From an uncultured Eubacteriales bacterium (GTDB lineage Bacteria > Bacillota > Clostridia > Monoglobales > Firm-18), in contig CAJLYO010000039.1 of NCBI GenBank assembly GCA_905210885.1, forward strand, positions 1 to 10,663: a stretch of 10,663 nt of DNA, read 5' to 3'. Positions 1 to 7,007 of the stretch are shown here, in pieces; position 1 is the first letter of the stretch; each line of letters opens with the position of its first letter. The translations under genes and the position numbers were made by a program. The notes below the pieces were generated by a model that did no database searches, had not been told where the DNA came from, and worked only from the letters and a program-made list of their open reading frames with translations.

Positions 1-1
1 G

Positions 2-61
2 CAATGGTTTCATGCTGTTTTGTGCCTTGAACGCAGTGAAGGGAATGGTTATAAACAATGA
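2..61 (+). CDS. Possible 3' end of an upstream gene (partial)
   Basis: A frame open from the window edge ends in TGA at 59-61, giving a C-terminus that finishes ...EGNGYKQ. Its stop overlaps the ATG of the next gene in an ATGA arrangement, which is typical of translationally coupled genes in one operon. Only 19 codons are visible, so no family can be assigned. A second frame (from base 3, running to a stop near 125) is also open across the same bases. The assignment therefore rests only on the ATGA overlap and ordinary-looking codons. Confidence 0.4.
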   Translation, partial: QWFHAVLCLERSEGNGYKQ

Positions 62-822
62 AAATATTATTAATTTTAAGCGACGGCATGCGCCCCGACA
101 GCCTGAAAGGAAACAAAATAATTGAAAGTTTAAAACAAAACAGCACATATTGCATGGACGCGCAAACGGTTATGCCTTCTGTTACATTGCCGACGCATAT
201 GTCGCTTTTTCACAGTGTTGACCCGAGCAGACACGGTACAACCACAAACACCTATGCTCCGCAGGTGCATCCGGTCAAGGGGCTGTTTGAGGTTCTTAAA
301 GAAAACAATAAGAAAAGTGCGATGTTTTATGACTGGGAAAGCTTGCGGGATTTGTCGCGTCCGGAAACTTTGACATACAGTCAGATGTGCTCCGGTACGG
401 AACTTGGCTATGTAAAAACCGGGCGGACATTATCAGAAAGCGCAATAAAATTTTTGAATGCCAATGAAATCGATTTTGCATTTTTGTATCTCGGACTTGC
501 GGATATGGCAGGGCATGAAAACGGTTGGATGAGTGATGAGTATTTAAGCGCCGTAAATGAATCGTGTGACAGAATTAATGAAGTAATTAATTCTCTCGGC
601 GGCAAATACACAATAATCATAACCGCCGATCATGGCGGGCACGACCGCATACATGGTGAAGATATTAAAGAGGATATGACCATACCGATGTTTTTCTGCG
701 GTGAGCCGTTTGAACGCAATAAAGAGATACATGATGTAAATATCAAAGATATTGCTCCGACGGTTGCACATCTTATGGGCGCCGTGATACCCTCCGAATG
801 GGACGGGAGGATTATTGTGTGA
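58..822 (+). CDS. Alkaline phosphatase superfamily / type I phosphodiesterase-like enzyme, cytoplasmic
   Basis: This 254-residue protein belongs by motif to the alkaline phosphatase superfamily, near the type I phosphodiesterase/nucleotide pyrophosphatase group, which uses two metal ions and a Thr/Ser nucleophile to cleave phosphate esters or diesters. The expected two-metal residues are visible: D9 in the opening LILSDGMRPD strand, nucleophile candidate T43 in PSVTLPTHMSL followed by SRHGT, D149 and H153 in LADMAGHE, D191 and H192 in TADHGGHD, and H199 just after. All seven ligands and the nucleophile seem present, so it should be active. It is shorter than secreted family members and lacks a signal peptide, so it should act in the cytoplasm. 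A GAAGGGA lies upstream of the ATG, which overlaps a preceding stop. The end overlaps or abuts the transporter gene that follows, suggesting coupled translation. The substrate is unknown; phosphodiester, phosphomonoester and even sulfate ester cannot be separated from sequence alone. Confidence 0.85.
   Translation: MKILLILSDGMRPDSLKGNKIIESLKQNSTYCMDAQTVMPSVTLPTHMSLFHSVDPSRHGTTTNTYAPQVHPVKGLFEVLKENNKKSAMFYDWESLRDLSRPETLTYSQMCSGTELGYVKTGRTLSESAIKFLNANEIDFAFLYLGLADMAGHENGWMSDEYLSAVNESCDRINEVINSLGGKYTIIITADHGGHDRIHGEDIKEDMTIPMFFCGEPFERNKEIHDVNIKDIAPTVAHLMGAVIPSEWDGRIIV
806..810 (+). promoter_or_regulatory. Ribosome binding site that fixes the GTG 819 start
   Basis: GGAGG lies inside the end of the preceding gene, 8 bases before GTG 819. 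This spacing favours GTG 819 over ATG 798 as the start of the transporter and supports translational coupling across the GTGTGA stop/start overlap. Confidence 0.7.
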
Positions 823-2048
823 AAAACTCGCAGGATATAATTACCGGCAGGTACGGGGTACATAAGCTGATGCTGTTTTTTATGGGACTGTACATGGTAA
901 GTTATATAACAAGAATTAATTACGGAGCAGTGATATCCGAAATAACCGCTTCGGAAAACATTCAAAAATCAGCGGCATCGCTTGCCCTGACGGCAAGCGC
1001 CGTTACATATGGCTTCGGTCAATTGATAAGCGGATATTTAAGCGACCGTTTCAGACCGAAATTGCTGATTCTGGCGGGGCTTTTTACTACAGCTTTTGCA
1101 AATATAATCGTCCCGTTTTGTACAAGGCTGGAGCAAACTGCACTTGTTTGGGGGATAAACGGTTTGGCACAGGCTTTTATGTGGCCGCCTCTTGTTAAAA
1201 TTATGGCGGCGGTATTCAGTGCCGATGATTACAAAAGGGCATGCGTTGTTGTTACCTGGGGCAGCTCTGTGGGAACGGTTCTTGTATATGTGCTCTCGCC
1301 GATGCTTATATTTGCGGCAGGCTGGAGGGGTGTTTTTGCGGCAGCGGCTTTGTGTGCGATAGTAACTGCGGTTCTTTGGTGCAAAAGACGCGATATTGAT
1401 ATAACTCCCGAAAAAACAACGGGAACAGATACAAGGATTAAAAACAAAGGCGGGGCAAAATATGCCGTGCTGATGCTTTCGATAATGCTCGCCATTGTGT
1501 TTCAGGGCGTGCTGCGTGACGGTGTTACTACATGGACGCCGTCGTATTTGGCGGATATTTTCGGTTTGGATAATAAGCTTGCAATTTTAACCGGTGTTAT
1601 TATTCCGCTGTTTAGTATCGCCGCAATTCAGCTGACTTCAGTTATATACAGACGGCTCTTTGAAAATGAGCTTACTCTCATTGCCGTACTGTTTGCGATC
1701 GGGGTAATTTCATCGCTGGCTTTGCTTAAACTAAGCGGCAGTAATGTTATATTATCAGTGGTATTTTTGGCGTTGCTTGTCGGGTGCATGTACGGAGCCA
1801 ACCTTATAATGACTTGTATGCTGCCGGCGTATTTTGCGCGCTCCGGCAACATTTCGTTTGTATCAGGTCTTTTGAATTTTTGCACATACATAGGAAGTGC
1901 GGCGTCCGGTTCGGGTTTGGCTTTGTTTTCCGAAAGCTACGGCCGGAACGGAACGCTTGTTTTGTGGGCGGCGGTCGCATGTGCCGGAGGAGTATTATGC
2001 CTGTGCCTGTCCGGATTTTGGAGCGGTTTTAAGAAAAGTGAGATTTAA
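819..2048 (+). CDS. Major facilitator transporter, organophosphate:phosphate antiporter (OPA)-like
   Basis: An integral membrane protein with about 12 hydrophobic segments and a hydrophilic central loop near residues 189-213, the usual 6+6 layout of the family. I place the start at GTG 819, giving 409 residues, because GGAGG at 806-810 sits 8 bases upstream. The longer ATG at 798 would put that site inside the coding sequence. The GTG overlaps the stop of the phosphoesterase gene (GTGTGA). Motifs point to the OPA branch (GlpT, UhpT, UhpC): an Arg in TM1 (R32 in YITRINY), motif A as GYLSDRFRPK (72-81), NG..Q...WPP near 114-124, and VLRDGVTTWTPSYL (231-244), which resembles the TM7 region of GlpT/UhpC. 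OPA members exchange sugar phosphates or glycerol phosphate for phosphate. I infer import of a phosphorylated or otherwise anionic compound, possibly the substrate of the coupled upstream enzyme. Confidence 0.85.
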   Translation: MKNSQDIITGRYGVHKLMLFFMGLYMVSYITRINYGAVISEITASENIQKSAASLALTASAVTYGFGQLISGYLSDRFRPKLLILAGLFTTAFANIIVPFCTRLEQTALVWGINGLAQAFMWPPLVKIMAAVFSADDYKRACVVVTWGSSVGTVLVYVLSPMLIFAAGWRGVFAAAALCAIVTAVLWCKRRDIDITPEKTTGTDTRIKNKGGAKYAVLMLSIMLAIVFQGVLRDGVTTWTPSYLADIFGLDNKLAILTGVIIPLFSIAAIQLTSVIYRRLFENELTLIAVLFAIGVISSLALLKLSGSNVILSVVFLALLVGCMYGANLIMTCMLPAYFARSGNISFVSGLLNFCTYIGSAASGSGLALFSESYGRNGTLVLWAAVACAGGVLCLCLSGFWSGFKKSEI

Positions 2049-2204
2049 AATGCAATGGGCATATTGGTGGCATACCAAAACGGCGTGTGTGATGAGAGCA
2101 TTGTTCGTTGTGAGCTTGCTAATATCTTATAATTTATGTTGTATTCTCGAAGCATATTATAGCCAGACTCGATATGAACGGAATTAAAGGATAAGGAGGA
2201 AAAT
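2049..2204 (+). other. Longest gap inside the operon, with a possible 45-codon ORF
   Basis: These 156 bases separate the OPA-like transporter from the alpha/beta hydrolase, whereas all other operon junctions are 40 bases or less. An ATG at 2050 opens a 45-residue frame to 2187 with a hydrophobic middle (around VMRALFVVSLLISYNLCCIL), but no convincing ribosome binding site precedes it. GGCATA occurs twice 11 bases apart (2058-2063 and 2069-2074), and TTGGT/ACCAA (2064-2078) forms a 5-base-pair hairpin without a T run. A TATAAT at 2128-2133 has no good -35 at 16-18 bases. The stretch could be an internal promoter or operator, a processing site, or a tiny membrane peptide. None of these is well supported. 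Confidence 0.35.
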
Positions 2205-3209
2205 ATGATTTACAGTGAGGGAACATGCAAAACGGAGCAGTTTAAGAGGGAATATGTTGACGGAATTGAAAGTCTTATAAGAAAGCGTGAACAGGCGGCT
2301 GAAACTGTGCGCGAGTCGCGCGATATACTTTCAAATCAGGATAAATATCGTGAAGAATTATGTGAAATGCTAGGCTTTCCGCTGACGGAGAAACATGAAT
2401 CGGACGAGCCGCATATTCGAAGCGAGAAACTTTCAGAAGAGAAAGGTTACACGGTTTATAGAATGCATTTTACGGTGCTTGATGCCGTAACAGTGACAGG
2501 ACTGTTTTTTAAACAGAATGCTGAAGAACAGAAACCGCTTGTTATTTGTCAGCATGGAGGACAAGGCACACCGGAACTTATTTCCGGCGCATATGGTAGC
2601 ACAACCAATTATAACGATATGCTTGAGCGCGTCAGAAAGCTCGGAGTGCATGTTTTTGCACCGCAGCTTCTCCTTTGGTCTGATAATTATAATGTTCCGT
2701 ACGACAGAAAGGCTGTTGACGCTCGATTAAAGCGCGTTGGCAGTTCAATCACTGCCGTAGAAATTTATGCAATTGAACGGATACTTGATTATTTTGAGAG
2801 GAAACAGTACGTGAAAAACTTCGGAATGGTAGGACTGTCCTACGGCGGATGTTACACGCTTTTCACCGCAGCTGTTGACACAAGGATTAAGGCGGCAGTT
2901 TCGTGTTCGTTCTTTAACAAACGTGACGCGGTTGCGTGGAGCGATTGGACATGGCAAAATTCCGCGGAAAAGTTTGATGATGTGGAGGTTGCATGCCTGA
3001 TTTATCCGCGCAGTATTTGCATAGAAATCGGAAACAGGGATGAGTTGTTTGACTATAAAGAAGGAATTGACGCATTTGAAAAGCTGAAAAAGAGGTGTGA
3101 AAAATGCGGCACAGATTGGATTGACCTTATTGTGTTTGACGGAACGCATGAGTTTTGCCGCGACGACAGACCTCTTGAAAAAATTGCCAAAATACTGTTT
3201 GGAGAATAG
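2205..3209 (+). CDS. Alpha/beta hydrolase (dienelactone-hydrolase / acetyl-xylan-esterase-like)
   Basis: A 334-residue serine hydrolase of the alpha/beta fold. The order of elements fits: an N-terminal helical extension rich in charged residues (about 10-60); the strand and oxyanion region PLVICQHGGQG (111-121); the nucleophile elbow GLSYGG with Ser212 (GxSxG); a candidate acid in EIGNRDELFDY (Asp279); and a catalytic His in FDGTHEF (His315). All three triad residues are thus present. It has no signal peptide or lipobox, so it should be cytoplasmic. The ATG is preceded by AAGGAGG at 2193-2199, an excellent site. Related hydrolases in carbohydrate clusters often remove acetyl or other acyl groups from sugars, and that is my inference here from its place between a transporter and a lyase. 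A peptidase-like or lactone-opening role remains possible. Confidence 0.82.
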   Translation: MIYSEGTCKTEQFKREYVDGIESLIRKREQAAETVRESRDILSNQDKYREELCEMLGFPLTEKHESDEPHIRSEKLSEEKGYTVYRMHFTVLDAVTVTGLFFKQNAEEQKPLVICQHGGQGTPELISGAYGSTTNYNDMLERVRKLGVHVFAPQLLLWSDNYNVPYDRKAVDARLKRVGSSITAVEIYAIERILDYFERKQYVKNFGMVGLSYGGCYTLFTAAVDTRIKAAVSCSFFNKRDAVAWSDWTWQNSAEKFDDVEVACLIYPRSICIEIGNRDELFDYKEGIDAFEKLKKRCEKCGTDWIDLIVFDGTHEFCRDDRPLEKIAKILFGE

Positions 3210-3247
3210 TATAATTTGAAATTTGAAATACAAAAGGGAGTTTAAAT

Positions 3248-5035
3248 ATGAAGAAAGAAATTTTATTCACGGATTTGGGCGGAATGTGTGTTCCACAGGA
3301 CAATGTAACGGAAAAACGCTGCAATGACAAATGGCGCAGCGTTTCATACGAAACCGCAGATTTTACGGGCACGATGCTGTCTTCCCAGGGAATATGCAGA
3401 CCGAAACCAATAAGCTTGCCGGTTAATTTATCGGGATGGTATAAGATATACATAGGTGCAGTGCCGGAATACGGTGAACTTTTAGTTAAAACAGATATAA
3501 AGCTTTCAAACGAAAATGCGTACTGGCACTTGTCGGCTGACGGTAGCACGTTAAAATACAGCGAGCACTGTATAACCGAGACATACTGGAGAAGTGCCGA
3601 TATGACAGGACTTTCTGTAGATATTGCAAATTGTGCAACTGCCGGAAGATGGGTTGATGTAAACATCGCCTGGTTGCGTTTTGTTCCTATGAGCGGCAAT
3701 GAAATTAAAGAATACATCGCCGACACGCAATGCCGTGATACAAAGCGTATTTATGCGGCAAATGATATGAGCAACATGCTTTATAATTATGATATGAGCA
3801 ATCCTGACAGCTGGGAAAGCGTCGGACAGGTGTATAAGGAGTCTGATGTTGAGTGGCTTTCGGTTGAAAACCTGAGCTATGTACATAACAGAAATGAGCT
3901 TTCCGGTGATACAGCGGTGCCGTATCAGCATGCGAAAAATATTATTGAACAAAGAAACAATTATTGTGACGACGTGTTAAAAAGAATAGGCGATTGTGTG
4001 CACAATCAGAAAATTAAGCTTTGTATCACAAAACGTGTGAATATGTGGGGTTTTGAGTATCCTGAGGACGGATTGTTTTATGATGATGAATTCTATTTGG
4101 CGCATCCGGAGTACAGATGCACTGACCGCGATGGAACAAAAGTGGAATATCTTTCTCTTGTGTATCCGGAGGTGCAGGACTATATTATTGATGGATATAT
4201 AAGAATTTTAAAATCCGGATGCGACGCTGTTGGTTTGCTTTTAAACAGAGGATGGCCATTTGTGCTTTTCGAACAGCCGTTTCTTGATGTGTTTTATGAG
4301 AGATACGGCGAGGATGCGCGCATTTTGCCTCTCGACGATGAACGTATAACGAAGCTTCGCTGTGAGGTTGTGACGTCGTTTATTAGGCGGCTGAGAACTG
4401 CTCTTGACAAGACCGAGAAGGGGAAAAGGATTGAAATACATGCGTTTGTTATGTACTCTATGTGGGATTGCCGCCATGTGGGACTTGACCCGGAGATGTG
4501 GGCAAAAGAAAAACTTGTCGATATTATTATAAGTGATGAAAGACGCATAAGAGAAGTACTTGACGGTGATATCTGGATAGAGAATACTCACAAAATTGAT
4601 ATTGAGAAGTATAAGCAGTTTGTTCGCCGCAGAGAAAAGACAAATATACAATATGATTATGACAATTTGTTTAAGCCGATGGAGGATTCTAACGGCATTC
4701 TGCGCGGTCCCGAAAGTCAACAGGAACGAATCTCGGAATTTACGGAGCTTGAGAAAAAGTATGGTGTTACGGTTTATATTGATATAATGCCTCGCGAAAT
4801 GCCGCCGGAGGAGATAAGGCGCCGAGCTTCTCTGGTATATGATTGCGGCTGCAATCATATATGCCTGTGGGATACTGAGACGCGTGTTACAAGACTTAAT
4901 GAGTGGAATGTTTGGCGAAAGACCGGACATATCGGTGAAATTGCATATATGCCGATTGAAAATGCCAAGAACTTTAGAATTTTAAAAATAAACGGCAGAG
5001 ATGTCAGCAGATATAAACCCATGCATGGCGGCTGA
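3248..5035 (+). CDS. Unrecognised large protein, probable beta-sandwich plus TIM-barrel glycoside-hydrolase-like
   Basis: A 595-residue protein that I do not recognise as a named family. Residues about 1-148 look beta-rich, with alternating hydrophobic strands ending in VDVNIAWLRFVPMS, like a carbohydrate-binding or jelly-roll module. Residues about 165-555 alternate helices and strands like a (beta/alpha)8 barrel: IKLCITKRVNMWG (256-268), then HPEYRCTDRDGTKVEYLSLV (286-305), CDAVGLLLNRGWP (325-337), RIEIHAFVMYSMWD (394-407), VDIIISDERR (424-433), VTVYIDIMPREMPPEE (507-522) and CNHICLWDTETRVTR (536-549). The phrase 'HPEY..D.DG...... L....PEVQDYI' recalls family-10-like hypothetical glycosyl hydrolases. 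Acid/base candidates include E397?-neighbouring H398, D407, D430, D512, D542 and E544, but I cannot pick a pair. There is no signal peptide. AAGGGAG sits 7 bases before the ATG. It lies between the esterase-like gene and the lyase, so a role on the same oligosaccharide is likely. Confidence 0.75.
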   Translation: MKKEILFTDLGGMCVPQDNVTEKRCNDKWRSVSYETADFTGTMLSSQGICRPKPISLPVNLSGWYKIYIGAVPEYGELLVKTDIKLSNENAYWHLSADGSTLKYSEHCITETYWRSADMTGLSVDIANCATAGRWVDVNIAWLRFVPMSGNEIKEYIADTQCRDTKRIYAANDMSNMLYNYDMSNPDSWESVGQVYKESDVEWLSVENLSYVHNRNELSGDTAVPYQHAKNIIEQRNNYCDDVLKRIGDCVHNQKIKLCITKRVNMWGFEYPEDGLFYDDEFYLAHPEYRCTDRDGTKVEYLSLVYPEVQDYIIDGYIRILKSGCDAVGLLLNRGWPFVLFEQPFLDVFYERYGEDARILPLDDERITKLRCEVVTSFIRRLRTALDKTEKGKRIEIHAFVMYSMWDCRHVGLDPEMWAKEKLVDIIISDERRIREVLDGDIWIENTHKIDIEKYKQFVRRREKTNIQYDYDNLFKPMEDSNGILRGPESQQERISEFTELEKKYGVTVYIDIMPREMPPEEIRRRASLVYDCGCNHICLWDTETRVTRLNEWNVWRKTGHIGEIAYMPIENAKNFRILKINGRDVSRYKPMHGG

Positions 5036-5054
5036 GTTTTAAGGAGGATGAAAA

Positions 5055-7007
5055 ATGAACAATTTGTTTTTCGGAAAAGAAGATGTTGAGAAACTGAAAA
5101 GAGTAACAAATAAGCAACACAGAAAGTTCATTGATGAAATGTTATGCAGCGCAAAAGCTGCCCTTGACGATAAGGTTTACAATGAAGCTGAACTGAGATA
5201 TGAAGGCGAAGGATATCAGGCACAGCATGAGTATTACTTTAATGCATCGAGTCCGTTCAGCGAAGTTATGCCCCTTTTGGCGCTTGGATACTATTATTAC
5301 GATGACATTGCCTACTTTGAAAAAGCACGCGAATTTATGCTTGCGTATTCAAAATTTGAAAAATGGCACGGCAGAGGCTGGGTTGCACGCAGTGAACTTA
5401 CAACCGCCGGTTTTTGCGAAGGTATGGCGTTCGGTTATGCATTTTTCTCCGATATGCTGAGCGATGATGAAAAAGAAATAATAGTCAGCGCAACATATGA
5501 AAAGGGTATAAGGGCTTCACTTGAGGATTGGATTTTGCCCGGAACAAAAGTGCATGCTTTGGAAACTATGGGGCATAATTGGTGGCCGGATTGCGTAATA
5601 GGCGGTGGTTTTGCGGCACTGATCATGAGTGATAAATTGAAGGACGGAAAAGAGCTTGCCGAAAAAGCTATGCTGGGGGTTCATCAGTGGATGACATATC
5701 AGGGAAACGAAATAGATTCAAAGCCTGCAAATGATGATAATGGCGGATACTGGGAAGGTAACGGATATTGCAACTGGCCTATTGTGACATATATTAAATT
5801 TGCTGCGGCATACAAAAAAATAATAGGTGATTTACCGTTTGACGATGTTGAGTTTATTAAAAAAAGAGCAAAATTCATTATAAACTGCTTCTATCCCACG
5901 GATAATGATGATTGCATAGCCTCTTTCGGGGATGCACCGGTTACCGGCTTAAGACTGCTTTCTCTGTATGCACTTGCTTACGGTGTGGATATGCCTGAGC
6001 TGAGGTGGTATGTAAACGAACAGACTCACCGGGATAAATACGACTATTTATCGGTGAGAATGCCTGAGGTATTTGCATATTCGGAAATATATGAAAAGGA
6101 AAGAAGAATTCCGGATAAGCTTTCGGTATGCTATGAAAAGATGGGCTGGGCGATTTTCAGGGACAGCTATGAAAAGGATGCAAATTTATTAGCCGTCAAG
6201 TGCGGCGATACATGGGAGCATTGTCATGCAGACGCCGGTAATTTTATTTTGTTCCGCAACGGCGTCAATGAAATATTTGATCCCGGAACCGTCTATTACG
6301 GAAAAAATGCATATATTGACTATCTTATAACTTCAAAGGCGCACAATGTTGTGCTTTATAACGGCTGCGGTCAGGATAAACGTGATTTTTTAAAGGCAGC
6401 ACGCCTTAAAGGCAAACTTATTAACTTTGTTGACAAGGACGGATTAAGATGTGTTACCGCGGATATTACAGGTCCGATGAGCCGCTGGTACCGCAAGCAT
6501 TTGCGTCATTTTGTCTGGATTGATAATATTATTGTTATTTATGATGATATTGAAGCTCATGAGGACGGGGAACTGACGTTTTTACTGCACGCACAGGAAA
6601 ATAACTGTTTTAAAATGCTTACACCCTGCAAGGCTGAAATTATGACTGTTTATGATGAGGATAAAGAACATCCGGTGCAGTGTATGGCGTATTCTGCCGC
6701 GACAAAGGGTTGCAAGGGGAAATTTGTGTCGGTGCTTTGTCTTGACAGCGGTACTGAGGTTTGCTGCACGGAGTTAAAGGACGGCTGCCGGATAGAGTAC
6801 GGCGAAACAACTGTTTATATCAATTATCTAAGCGATGACCCTATTGCTGCAAAAAACTGTATAAACAGCTTTGATGATTTGGTAACGGACGGTATAATGG
6901 CGGTGAAAAGCGGCAGCAGATACGGCGTTGTAAACGGAAGTATTTTAAGGAAAAACGGTAAAAGCATTACAGACACTTTGGCAAGGGTGACAAAAATTGA
7001 GGGGTAA
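5055..7007 (+). CDS. Heparinase II/III family polysaccharide lyase-like protein, cytoplasmic
   Basis: A 650-residue protein with the architecture of heparinase II/III-type lyases: an N-terminal alpha/alpha toroid (about 1-340) and a C-terminal beta-sandwich domain (about 355-650). Typical motifs are present: GHNWW (173-177), with Asn175 the likely uronate-neutralising residue; GGYWEGNGY (230-238), with Tyr232 or Tyr238 as candidate catalytic Tyr; WEHCHADAGNF (387-397), the hallmark His-x-His-x-Asp-x-x-Asn segment; SKAHNVVLYNG (427-437); and RHFVWIDNIIVIYDD (484-498). Such enzymes cleave uronic-acid-containing glycans (heparan, alginate, related polymers) by beta-elimination. With no signal peptide, this one probably acts on imported oligosaccharides rather than on the polymer. 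AAGGAGG at 5041-5047 gives 7-base spacing to the ATG, and the gap to the previous stop is only 19 bases. The substrate cannot be fixed from sequence: heparin/heparan, alginate, glucuronan and other uronates are all open. Confidence 0.88.
   Translation: MNNLFFGKEDVEKLKRVTNKQHRKFIDEMLCSAKAALDDKVYNEAELRYEGEGYQAQHEYYFNASSPFSEVMPLLALGYYYYDDIAYFEKAREFMLAYSKFEKWHGRGWVARSELTTAGFCEGMAFGYAFFSDMLSDDEKEIIVSATYEKGIRASLEDWILPGTKVHALETMGHNWWPDCVIGGGFAALIMSDKLKDGKELAEKAMLGVHQWMTYQGNEIDSKPANDDNGGYWEGNGYCNWPIVTYIKFAAAYKKIIGDLPFDDVEFIKKRAKFIINCFYPTDNDDCIASFGDAPVTGLRLLSLYALAYGVDMPELRWYVNEQTHRDKYDYLSVRMPEVFAYSEIYEKERRIPDKLSVCYEKMGWAIFRDSYEKDANLLAVKCGDTWEHCHADAGNFILFRNGVNEIFDPGTVYYGKNAYIDYLITSKAHNVVLYNGCGQDKRDFLKAARLKGKLINFVDKDGLRCVTADITGPMSRWYRKHLRHFVWIDNIIVIYDDIEAHEDGELTFLLHAQENNCFKMLTPCKAEIMTVYDEDKEHPVQCMAYSAATKGCKGKFVSVLCLDSGTEVCCTELKDGCRIEYGETTVYINYLSDDPIAAKNCINSFDDLVTDGIMAVKSGSRYGVVNGSILRKNGKSITDTLARVTKIEG

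Noticed and set aside
2101..2133. TTGTTC ... TATAAT as an internal promoter
   Set aside because: The spacing is 21 bases, and at the proper 16-18 bases there is no recognisable -35 hexamer. The -10-like match is not enough in A/T-rich DNA.
3127..3726. Minus-strand open frame of 199 codons across the 3209/3248 junction
   Set aside because: It overlaps two strong + strand genes and their ribosome binding site, and shows no domain or own ribosome binding site.
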